Assembly: GCA_900544645.1 (NCBI GenBank)
Contig: UQWG01000037.1
Location: 1 to 18,513, forward strand
Direction: 5' to 3'
From: an uncultured Collinsella sp.
GTDB lineage: Bacteria > Actinomycetota > Coriobacteriia > Coriobacteriales > Coriobacteriaceae
DNA length: 18,513 bases
Every line of letters begins with the position of its first letter. The first letter of the stretch is position 1. The position numbers and the translations under genes were made by a program. Under the pieces are notes generated by a model that saw only the letters and a list, made by a program, of their open reading frames with translations, did no database searches and was not told the DNA's origin. Positions 6,843 to 13,839 of this stretch are shown here, piece after piece.

Positions 6843-6886
6843 AAAAATTTAGCGGGAACGATGAGGCATATCAGCCCGTCGTTCCC
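6843..6886 (-). terminator. Intrinsic terminator of the larC2–yfcE–mazG unit
   Basis: On the minus strand GGGAACGA (6886–6879) pairs with TCGTTCCC (6861–6854) across a 17-nt loop that can add an inner GGC/GCC pair. The stem is followed by GCTAAATTTTT. It starts 7 nt after the mazG stop. Confidence 0.75.
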
Positions 6887-6892
6887 ACAGTC

Positions 6893-7753
6893 TTACTCCT
6901 CTGCCTTGGCGGCGTCCCACAAGTCGTTGAGGCCGTGGGTCGAAAGCTCGGCCAGATCCACGTGAGCATCGGCCGCCATCTGCTCCATCGCGGCCCAGCG
7001 GCGGCGGAACTTTGCCGTGCTGGCACGCAGGGCGCTCTCGGCGTCGATTCCCTCCTTGCGCGCGACGTTGACCAGGGCAAAGAGCAGGTCGCCAAACTCC
7101 ATCTCGCGCTCGGGCGAGCCGGGAGCCTCGGCCTCAAACTCGGCACGCTCCTCGGCAACCTCGTTCCACACGTCCTGGACCGTCTCCCACTCAAAGCCCA
7201 CGGCCGCCGCCTTGCGCGACACCTTCTGGGCCTGCATCAGCGCAGGCAGATGTGTGGGCACGCCGTCGAGCAGGCCCTCGGGCGCAGCCTCGCCTGCTGC
7301 CACGGCCTTGTCCTTGGCAGCCTTCTCGGCAAGCTTAACCTCATCCCAAATCTTGAGCACCTCGTCGGAGCTATCGGCATCAACATCGCCAAACACGTGT
7401 GGGTGGCGGCGGATGAGCTTGGCGTCGATATCGCGTGCCACATCGACGAGCGTAAACTCACCGGCGTCCGCCGCAATCTGCGCATGCAGCACTACCTGCA
7501 TGAGCACGTCGCCGAGCTCCTCGCGCAGATGCGTGGCATCGTCGGCCTCGATGCAATCGAGCGCCTCGTAGGCTTCCTCGATCATGTTCTCGCCGATGCT
7601 GCGGTGCGTCTGCTCGCGATCCCACGGGCAGCCATCGGGCTGACGCAGACGCCAGATGGTCTGCACTAGATGCTGCAGCTCGGCCGACGCGTCGACCAGC
7701 GTGGACAGGTCGCGCGAACCCTCGGCATTTTGCTGAGCCATGTGCTGCGCCAT
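6893..7753 (-). CDS. mazG: Nucleoside triphosphate pyrophosphohydrolase MazG
   Basis: The product is 286 aa with two all-alpha NTP-PPase domains, as in the long MazG form. It hydrolyses (d)NTPs to NMP and pyrophosphate, acting in nucleotide-pool cleaning. The first domain has the substrate motif GCPWDREQTHRSI (41–53) and the metal-binding EE-x-x-E (59–63) with EELGD (78–82). The second has EVAEERAEFEAE and EFGDLLFALVN. The ATG at 7753 has GGAGGAG upstream and lies 2 nt past the yfcE-like stop, so the pair is translationally close. A second ATG at 7741 is also possible. mazG next to eno is also found in mycobacteria. Confidence 0.95.
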   Translation of the reverse strand: MAQHMAQQNAEGSRDLSTLVDASAELQHLVQTIWRLRQPDGCPWDREQTHRSIGENMIEEAYEALDCIEADDATHLREELGDVLMQVVLHAQIAADAGEFTLVDVARDIDAKLIRRHPHVFGDVDADSSDEVLKIWDEVKLAEKAAKDKAVAAGEAAPEGLLDGVPTHLPALMQAQKVSRKAAAVGFEWETVQDVWNEVAEERAEFEAEAPGSPEREMEFGDLLFALVNVARKEGIDAESALRASTAKFRRRWAAMEQMAADAHVDLAELSTHGLNDLWDAAKAEE

Positions 7754-7755
7754 GG

Positions 7756-8304
7756 CTACTCCTCCTCCATGACCACGTGGCGGAACGCGCCGCCCTCGTA
7801 GATGCCGTAGCTGTGCGAGCCGTCCTTGGGGATGCTCACGCTACCGGGGTTGAAGAGCCACAGGCCCGGGTGCGCGGCGCTTTCCTCGTTGACCTTGATG
7901 TGCGTATGGCCGTAGACGAGCGCGGAGCCCCCGGGCAACGCGGGCGCGTGGTCGACGCTGTTGTGCATGCCGGCGCCAAAGACATGGCCGTGCGTCAGGA
8001 ACAGCTCGCGGCCGGTCTCGTCGAACAGCGTGGCGTAGTCGGCCATGACGGGGAAGTCGAGGACCATCTGGTCGACCTCGGCGTCGCAGTTGCCGCGCAC
8101 CGCGATAATGCGGTCGGCCAGGGCGTTGAGCAGCGGAATCACGCGCTTGGGGGCGTAATCGCGCGGCAGGTCGTTGCGCGGTCCGTGGTAGAGCAGGTCG
8201 CCCAGCAGCACAATGCGGTCGGGCTGCTCGGACTCGATGGCGGCGCAGAGGCGCTCGGTCCAATATGCCGAACCGTGGATGTCGGAGGCGATGAGGTATT
8301 TCAT
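7756..8304 (-). CDS. YfcE-type metallophosphoesterase
   Basis: The product is 182 aa, the usual length for YfcE/MJ0936-type phosphodiesterases. These bind two metal ions and split phosphodiester bonds in model substrates; the natural substrate is unknown. All ligand positions are present: Asp8-x-His10 (SDIHGS), Asp36 (LLGDLLYHGPRND), Asn72 (RGNCD), His105 (THGH), and His133/His135 (YGHTH). NPGSVSIPKD is the family's C-terminal signature. AAAGGACC precedes the ATG at 8304. It follows the larC2-like gene by 54 nt and overlaps the mazG ribosome site. Confidence 0.93.
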   Translation of the reverse strand: MKYLIASDIHGSAYWTERLCAAIESEQPDRIVLLGDLLYHGPRNDLPRDYAPKRVIPLLNALADRIIAVRGNCDAEVDQMVLDFPVMADYATLFDETGRELFLTHGHVFGAGMHNSVDHAPALPGGSALVYGHTHIKVNEESAAHPGLWLFNPGSVSIPKDGSHSYGIYEGGAFRHVVMEEE

Positions 8305-8358
8305 GGTGGTCCTTTCGGTGGGGTTAATAGGGTTGGTGCGGCGCGTCGTTGGCCTGTG

Positions 8359-8844
8359 TCACTCAAATTGCAGAGCCGCGGCTTGTGCTGCCTGCATCAC
8401 GCGCTGGAGCGGCACACCGTGCTCGCGGGCAAGGCGGGCGCAGTCCTCGTACTCGGGCGCTGCACGCTCGCTGCCGTCGGGCAGGGTGGCCACTTTAACG
8501 GACACCTCGCCCCATGGCGTCGTTACGCGCTCAAAGCGGCGTGGCAGGCAAACGCGCTCCATGACCTGGCAACGAATGCCGTTGGTCGTGGTTTCCAAAA
8601 AGATAATCGTCTGCAGGCGCTCGATATCCTCGTAGGTGCAGATTACCTGCAGCTGCCAGCCGGGGCGGCCTTTCTTGCAATAGAGGGGCAGCCAGTGCAC
8701 CTCGCGGGCGCCTGCCCCGCGCAGACGGTCGGCGGCGTAGGCGAGCACCTCGGGCGACGCATCGTCGATGTCGCATTCCAGCTTGACGATGGTTTCGGGT
8801 GCATCGGTCTCGCGGGACAGCGGGGATGTACTATCGCATGGCAT
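8359..8844 (-). CDS. LarC C-terminal-domain (LarC2-like) nickel-insertion protein, stand-alone
   Basis: The product is 161 aa and corresponds only to the C-terminal part of LarC, the CTP-dependent enzyme that puts nickel into the pyridinium pincer cofactor of lactate racemase. Matching features are ECDIDDASPEVLAYA (23–37), KKGRPGWQLQVIC (57–69), IIFLETTTNGIR (80–91), PWGEVSVKVA (110–119) and APEYEDCARLA (129–139). Full LarC is about 400 aa; the N-terminal LarC1 half is absent from the adjacent upstream sequence. I chose the ATG at 8844, which has AAAGGAG about 10 nt upstream; an in-frame ATG at 8883 lacks a ribosome site. No larA, larB or larE is nearby, so the function may differ. Confidence 0.8.
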   Translation of the reverse strand: MPCDSTSPLSRETDAPETIVKLECDIDDASPEVLAYAADRLRGAGAREVHWLPLYCKKGRPGWQLQVICTYEDIERLQTIIFLETTTNGIRCQVMERVCLPRRFERVTTPWGEVSVKVATLPDGSERAAPEYEDCARLAREHGVPLQRVMQAAQAAALQFE

Positions 8845-9173
8845 ACGGTCCGGCTCCTTTCCGCACGGGCTCGTTTTGTTCATCCAAACGCTAGCACATC
8901 GCAGGCTGCGCGAGTGTGACGGCGCGTGATGAGCGCGATTTTCCTTGTCGACAAGAAACCGACACTCCACCGCCCCGGCCAAACATGTACATCAGCCTCC
9001 AAACATGTCATTATTTGTCGGTTTTGGAGGCTGACGTACACGTTTTGAGGGCAAGCGAGGCCGCACCACGCGCCGCGCAACCTTTCCAATCGATTTCGAT
9101 CCCCGGCGTGCCCGGCGTGTTGAGAGCTGCGCCATTACAATGAAGCGGATTCGCTTGACGCAAAGGAGCCGCT
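8845..9173. other. 329-bp divergent intergenic region
   Basis: It separates the minus-strand larC2-like gene from the plus-strand PHP phosphatase gene. It contains a perfect 10-bp palindrome TTGTCGACAA (8945–8954), the long hairpin at 8981–9045, a 9-bp inverted pair AAACCGACA/TGTCGGTTT (8956–8964 with 9016–9024), and TACAAT at 9136–9141 as a possible -10 for the phosphatase gene without a good -35. I see no gene in it. Confidence 0.6.
8981..9045 (-). repeat. Long intergenic hairpin (23-bp arms)
   Basis: The arms 8981–9003 and 9023–9045 pair at 21 of 23 positions around a 19-nt loop. Both mismatches are A opposite C on the plus strand. These become U·G pairs in a minus-strand RNA, so the arm pairing is unbroken only in that RNA. 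This hints that it functions as RNA in the leader of the larC2–yfcE–mazG unit, or that it is a mobile REP-like element. No T-run follows it. Confidence 0.7.
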
Positions 9174-10082
9174 ATGCCCATGTGCCCGCTGGTCGATTGC
9201 CATACCCACACCTCGTTTTCGGACGGGCATGCCTCGTTTGAGGACAACGTCCGTGCCGCTGCTGCGGCCGGCTGCCGCGTCATGGTCTCGACCGACCATC
9301 TCACCCTGCCCGCCAGCATGGATGCTAACTGCGAGGTGCAGGTTACTGAGGGTGACCTCCCGGCGCATCGTCTGGCTTTTGAGGACGCTCGCAATCTTGC
9401 CGCTCAGATTGCGCCAGAACTCACCTTTATCTACGGTTTTGAATGCGATTGGTACGAGGGCTGCGAACCCTTGGTTGAGCGCTGGTCCCAGGGCGCCGTG
9501 GTGCGCTTGGGCAGCGTGCACTGGATTGGCGACCCCGGCGATATCATGGCCGGTGCCGCGGGTACGGCGGGAACGGAAAACGTCGTTCGTCCCGATACGC
9601 CCGATTCGCGCTGCGGTTGGATCGACGATGATACCGACCTGCATGTTTGGGAAAACTTAGGCGTGCGCGGCGTGTGGGAGCGCTATGTCGATGACTGGTG
9701 CCGCGCCTGCGAGAGCCCGCTCAACTTTGATGTAATGGCTCACCCCGACCTGGTCATGCGCTTTTCGAAGGAAGGCTTTGCGCCCGACTTTGACCCCGCA
9801 CCGTTTTGGCAGCAGATGGCCGAATGCGCCCACGATACGGGCCGCCGCATTGAGGTCTCGACCGCTGCACCGCGCAAGGGCCTCGACTACTACCCCGCAA
9901 CCGGTCTTTTGCGCTGCTTTGCCCATGCCGAGGTGCCGATCACTTTTGGCTCGGACGCGCACCGCGCCTGCGACATCTGCTGGAACATCCGTGAGGCCCA
10001 GGCACACGCCTACGACTGTGGCTACCGAACCTTCGACATCCCCCATCCCACCGGCGAATGGGAATCCACACCCCTCGCCTAA
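9174..10082 (+). CDS. PHP-domain phosphatase, probable histidinol-phosphatase (HisK-type)
   Basis: The product is 302 aa, slightly longer than typical HisK (about 270). It should remove phosphate from L-histidinol phosphate, the eighth step of histidine synthesis. Metal-site motifs of the PHP fold are all visible: DCHTHTSFSDGH (8–19), TDH (40–42), GFECDW (88–93), GSVHWIGD (113–120), AHPDLV (189–194) and GSDAH (259–263). An insert at about 121–160 accounts for the extra length. AAAGGAG lies 6 nt before the ATG at 9174. The role is inferred from context: it converges on the his operon, whose HisB lacks a phosphatase domain. A different PHP phosphoesterase remains possible. Confidence 0.82.
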   Translation: MPMCPLVDCHTHTSFSDGHASFEDNVRAAAAAGCRVMVSTDHLTLPASMDANCEVQVTEGDLPAHRLAFEDARNLAAQIAPELTFIYGFECDWYEGCEPLVERWSQGAVVRLGSVHWIGDPGDIMAGAAGTAGTENVVRPDTPDSRCGWIDDDTDLHVWENLGVRGVWERYVDDWCRACESPLNFDVMAHPDLVMRFSKEGFAPDFDPAPFWQQMAECAHDTGRRIEVSTAAPRKGLDYYPATGLLRCFAHAEVPITFGSDAHRACDICWNIREAQAHAYDCGYRTFDIPHPTGEWESTPLA

Positions 10083-10114
10083 CTAGTCGTTTAAGAACGT
10101 CCCCAATGACTAGT
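10082..10114. repeat. Inverted repeat spanning two convergent stop codons
   Basis: ACTAGTC (10082–10088) and GACTAGT (10108–10114) form a perfect 7-bp inverted repeat. The PHP gene stop (10080–10082) and the hisE stop (10110–10112) touch or lie within its arms. The loop contains AACGTCCCCA, a word shared with 3332–3341. There is no T-run, so termination is uncertain. Confidence 0.6.
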
Positions 10115-10427
10115 GGCGGCGGGCGTTGAGTTCGCCAGCCAGCTCGTCGAGGGTGATGCCGTAGCGCTCAAGCGTCACGAGCAGGTGGTAGACCAGGTCG
10201 CCGGCCTCGTAGCGGATGTGGTCGTGATCGTTATCCTTGCAGGCCATGATCACCTCGCTCGACTCCTCGGCAAGCTTCTTGAGCAGCTCATCCTCGACGT
10301 CGGTCAGCAGACGCGCGGTATAGCTCTCCTGCGGCGATGCATCACGACGACCGTGAATCACCTCGGCCAGACCTGTCAACGTCTCTCCGATATTTCCATC
10401 CTGAACGTTTGCGGTGCGCACACCCAT
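10110..10427 (-). CDS. hisE: Phosphoribosyl-ATP pyrophosphatase HisE
   Basis: The product is 105 aa, a stand-alone HisE of the MazG-like all-alpha NTP-PPase superfamily. It hydrolyses phosphoribosyl-ATP to phosphoribosyl-AMP and pyrophosphate, the second pathway step. The signature KKLAEESSEVIMACKD carries the E-E-x-x-E metal motif, and YEAGDLVYHLLVTLERYGI carries the second acidic helix. AAAGGA precedes the ATG at 10427. It is last in the minus-strand his operon, 46 nt after hisI. Its partner HisI is a separate protein here, unlike the enterobacterial HisIE fusion. Confidence 0.97.
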   Translation of the reverse strand: MGVRTANVQDGNIGETLTGLAEVIHGRRDASPQESYTARLLTDVEDELLKKLAEESSEVIMACKDNDHDHIRYEAGDLVYHLLVTLERYGITLDELAGELNARRH

Positions 10428-10473
10428 AGCTCAATCCTTTCTGGTTGGCCAAGCGCCTAGTCGAGCGCCCGTC

Positions 10474-10803
10474 CTACGCGAGTTTCTTAAAGAAGCAGGT
10501 ACGGCTGCCGGTGTGGCAGGCCGGACCCGGCGAGTCGACCTTGACCAGCAGCGTATCGCTATCGCAGTCGGCCCAGAGCTCCTTGACCACTTGCATATTG
10601 CCGCTCGTCGCGCCCTTGTTCCAGAGCTCCTGGCGACTGCGGCTCCAAAACCACGTGGTACCGGTCTTGAGCGTCAGCCCCACCGATTCCTCGTTCATCC
10701 AAGCAACCATAAGCACCTCGCCGGTGTCATATTGCTGAACCACACAAGGAATCAATCCTTTGGCGTCGTATTTAAGATCCGCTGGAGTAGTAATTTCTCT
10801 CAT
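10474..10803 (-). CDS. hisI: Phosphoribosyl-AMP cyclohydrolase HisI
   Basis: The product is 109 aa. It opens the adenine ring of phosphoribosyl-AMP, the third step, using zinc and Mg2+. The metal motif ADCDSDTLLVKV (78–89) supplies Asp79, Cys80, Asp81 and Asp83. GPACHTGSRTCFF (93–105) supplies Cys96, His97 and Cys103. VAWMNEES and SRSRQELWNKGATSGN are further family blocks. The start MREITTP at 10803 is chosen because it matches family length and has GGGGA upstream; the longer frame runs into the large palindrome. That palindrome separates it from hisF by 142 nt. Confidence 0.96.
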   Translation of the reverse strand: MREITTPADLKYDAKGLIPCVVQQYDTGEVLMVAWMNEESVGLTLKTGTTWFWSRSRQELWNKGATSGNMQVVKELWADCDSDTLLVKVDSPGPACHTGSRTCFFKKLA

Positions 10804-10841
10804 TTCAATTCCCCAATTTAAACATCGCCGGTCGGCGAGGG

Positions 10842-10936
10842 TTGTCCAGGTGCCCGAGATTCCGAGCGACAAGCCCGACGACGCGTACTTAAGTACGCGA
10901 GGAGGGTTGGAGCCGGAAGGTCGGGTGCCTGGACAA
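10842..10936. repeat. Large compound palindrome inside the his operon
   Basis: The outer arms 10842–10857 and 10921–10936 are 16 nt and pair fully, with two G·T wobbles. At the centre is a perfect 18-bp palindrome, CGCGTACTTAAGTACGCG (10882–10899). Between them TTCCG (10860–10864) and CGGAA (10914–10918) also pair. It fills most of the 142-nt gap between hisF and hisI. The outer arm word GTCCAGGTGCC resembles intergenic words at 3307 and 13213. It shows no T-run and no coding frame of its own. Confidence 0.75.
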
Positions 10937-10945
10937 GCCGCAGCA

Positions 10946-11728
<783 letters not shown>

Positions 11729-11731
11729 GGA

Positions 11732-12475
11732 CTACTCCTCCCCTCGGGCGGCGGCCAGCGCCTGGGTCAGCGTAAAGTTGCCCTCGTAGAGTGCGCGACC
11801 GGTAATGGCACCTTCAATCGCGCCCTCACTCACTGCGGCCAGCGCGCGGATGTCGTCGAGCGTCGAGATGCCGCCCGATGCCACGACGGGAAAGCCCGCG
11901 ACCTCGGCCACATGGCGATACGCCGCCACATCGATGCCCGTCTGCATGCCGTCACGCGCGATGTCGGTGTAGACCAGGTGCTTAAAACCCAGCTCGGTGA
12001 GCTGTGCCACGGCATCGTCGAGTGCCACGCCCGCGCCATCACGCCAGCCGTTCACCTTGACCTGACCGTCGCGCGCGGCGATGTCTGCCACCAGCAGCTC
12101 GCCAAAGCCTTGGACCGCCACCTCGGCAAAACCCGGCTCGGTCACCAGCACGGTGCCCAGCGCAATGCGACGCGCACCGTAGCCGGCCAACTCGTCGATG
12201 CGCGCGAGCGAGCGGACGCCGCCGCCCACGTCCACAGACAGACCGTCGACGCCGCAGATGGCCTTGATCGCCGCCGAGTTGGCAGCGCATGTGTCCTCAT
12301 CCTCGCCAAAGGCAGCGGACAAATCGACGACGTGCACCCAGCTTGCGCCCTGCTCGGCAAACGAGCGAGCAATGGCCACGGGGTCGTCGGAATATACCTT
12401 GCAGCGACTGCGGTCGCCGCGCTCCAGGCGCACGACCTTGCCGCCGATCAGATCGATTGCGGGAAACAGGATCAT
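11732..12475 (-). CDS. hisA: ProFAR isomerase HisA
   Basis: The product is 247 aa, a (beta/alpha)8 barrel. It isomerises ProFAR to PRFAR by an Amadori rearrangement, the fourth step. The catalytic pair is Asp8 (FPAIDLIGGKVVRL) and Asp171 (YTDIARDGM), with Asp131 in LLVADIAARDG. The NGWRDGAG loop after the fifth strand is of HisA type rather than the actinobacterial PriA (dual HisA/TrpF) loop, so a role in tryptophan synthesis is unlikely. It overlaps the hisH stop by four bases (ATGA at 12475–12472). Repeated half-barrels, as in HisF, are evident. Confidence 0.96.
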   Translation of the reverse strand: MILFPAIDLIGGKVVRLERGDRSRCKVYSDDPVAIARSFAEQGASWVHVVDLSAAFGEDEDTCAANSAAIKAICGVDGLSVDVGGGVRSLARIDELAGYGARRIALGTVLVTEPGFAEVAVQGFGELLVADIAARDGQVKVNGWRDGAGVALDDAVAQLTELGFKHLVYTDIARDGMQTGIDVAAYRHVAEVAGFPVVASGGISTLDDIRALAAVSEGAIEGAITGRALYEGNFTLTQALAAARGEE

Positions 12476-13173
12476 CGGCCGGCCTCCTCGACGATGTTGA
12501 CGAAGTTCTTAAGGATGCGCTGACCCAGCGCGGAGGATTTCTCGGGATGGAACTGGCAGCCCCACACGTTGCCATGGCGCACGATGCACGGGAAGCTCCG
12601 CGTATAGTGCGTGCGCGCCAGCACATCGGCGGCATCGGCGTCGTCGGCCACCGCGTAGCTGTGGGTAAAGTACATGTTGGCACCCTCGGCAAAACCAGCA
12701 AGCAGCGGATCGGCCGCGCCGGCGGGCGTCATGTGCACCTGGTCCCAGCCCACGTGCGGCACCTTCAGGCGGCTCGACTCCAAGCGTGTGCACGAGCCGC
12801 GCATAATACCCAGGCCATCGACCCAGGGACCGCCAGCCTGCTCGGAGGTGTTGCCGTCGGCGACCGCGCCCTCGTCCGCAGGCACGCCCTCGTTGCCGCG
12901 CTCAAAAAACAGTTGAAGACCCAGGCAGACGCCGAGCAGCGGAGTTCCGGCGGCGACGGCATCGAGCACCGCGTCCGCCTCGCCGCTCTGGCGCATAAAG
13001 GCGATCGCGTCATAGAACGCGCCCACGCCCGGGATGACCAGGCCGTCGGCATTGCGGATCTGCTCCGGATCGTCCGACGTGCAGGCGGCGGCACCGGCGC
13101 GCGCAAGCCCACGCGCAACGCTAGACAAGTTGCCCTTGTGGTAGTCGACCACCACGATCTTCGGTTCGCCCAC
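12472..13173 (-). CDS. hisH: Imidazole glycerol phosphate synthase, glutaminase subunit HisH
   Basis: The product is 233 aa, a class I glutamine amidotransferase that feeds ammonia to HisF. The triad is Cys83 (GVCLGLQLFF), His209 and Glu211 (GCQFHPEKS). VIPGVGAF (47–53) forms the oxyanion-side loop. The N-terminus reads VVDYHKGNLSSV instead of the more common DYGxGN. Residues about 93–118 form a small insert relative to 200-aa HisH proteins. It starts with GTG at 13173, with AGGAGGG 5 nt upstream. It follows hisB after a 78-nt gap containing a hairpin, and overlaps hisA by 4 nt. Confidence 0.96.
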   Translation of the reverse strand: MGEPKIVVVDYHKGNLSSVARGLARAGAAACTSDDPEQIRNADGLVIPGVGAFYDAIAFMRQSGEADAVLDAVAAGTPLLGVCLGLQLFFERGNEGVPADEGAVADGNTSEQAGGPWVDGLGIMRGSCTRLESSRLKVPHVGWDQVHMTPAGAADPLLAGFAEGANMYFTHSYAVADDADAADVLARTHYTRSFPCIVRHGNVWGCQFHPEKSSALGQRILKNFVNIVEEAGR

Positions 13174-13198
13174 GCGACCCTCCTCTTCTCATCATCCA

Positions 13199-13237
13199 AA
13201 ACCACCACAAAGGGGACAGGCACCTCTGTGGTGGTTT
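13199..13237. repeat. Hairpin between hisB and hisH
   Basis: AAACCACCACA (13199–13209) and TGTGGTGGTTT (13227–13237) form a perfect 11-bp stem around a 17-nt loop. The loop reads AGGTGCCTGTCCCC on the minus strand, close to the words at 3307 and 10844. The stem lies 25 nt before the hisH ribosome site, and the right arm is not followed by a T-run. Confidence 0.7.
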
Positions 13238-13251
13238 GTGCGATCCGTCAG

Positions 13252-13839
13252 CTACAGCGAGCCCTTGGTGCTGGGGATGCCCTGCACGCGGGGATCGAGC
13301 TCGCAGGCGTGGCGCATCGTGCGGCCCACGGCCTTAAAGGCGGCCTCGATAATGTGATGCGAGTTGCCGCCCGCCAGCTCGCGCACGTGCAGCGTAAGTT
13401 TGGCGTCGCGCGCAAAGGCGTAGAAGAACTCGACGGCCAGCTCGGTATCGAAGCTGCCCACGCGCTCAGTCGGCACGGGCAGCTCGCAGTAGGCCTGCCC
13501 GCGGCCCGAAATATCAACAGCAGCCATCACGAGCGTCTCGTCCATGGCAATCGCCGCGTCGGCAAAGCGCGTAATGCCCGCCTTGTCACCCAGCGCCTGG
13601 CAAAACGCCTCGCCCAGCACAATGCCCGTGTCCTCGACGGTGTGGTGCGCATCGACCTCCACGTCGCCCACCGCGTGCACCGTCAGATCGAACAGACCAT
13701 GGCGGCCAAAGGCGTTGAGCATGTGGTCGAAAAACGGCACGCCGGTCGAGATATCGCACACGCCAGATCCGTCCAAGTCGAGCTTTACGACAATGTCGGT
13801 CTCGCCCGTCTTGCGGGTTACCTCGGCATAGCGGTCCAT
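13252..13839 (-). CDS. hisB: Imidazoleglycerol-phosphate dehydratase HisB (monofunctional)
   Basis: The product is 195 aa, the dehydratase only. It converts imidazole glycerol phosphate to imidazole acetol phosphate using Mn2+. The two metal-binding repeats are DAHHTVED and NSHHIIEAAFKA, and FFDHMLNAFGRHG is the family's first block. There is no N-terminal HAD phosphatase domain as in enterobacterial HisB, so histidinol-phosphatase must come from another gene. The ATG at 13839 abuts the hisC stop with no gap, and GGAGGAG lies inside the hisC 3' end. Confidence 0.98.
   Translation of the reverse strand: MDRYAEVTRKTGETDIVVKLDLDGSGVCDISTGVPFFDHMLNAFGRHGLFDLTVHAVGDVEVDAHHTVEDTGIVLGEAFCQALGDKAGITRFADAAIAMDETLVMAAVDISGRGQAYCELPVPTERVGSFDTELAVEFFYAFARDAKLTLHVRELAGGNSHHIIEAAFKAVGRTMRHACELDPRVQGIPSTKGSL

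Noticed and set aside
8845..8982. Extended N-terminus or frameshift-joined LarC1 for the larC2-like gene
   Set aside because: The upstream codons show no LarC1 motifs, and the ATG at 8844 is the one with a ribosome site.
11732..12475. PriA (dual HisA/TrpF) identity for hisA, expected in some Actinobacteria
   Set aside because: The loop sequence near residues 131–148 follows the ordinary HisA pattern. Only an enzyme assay or phylogeny could settle it fully.
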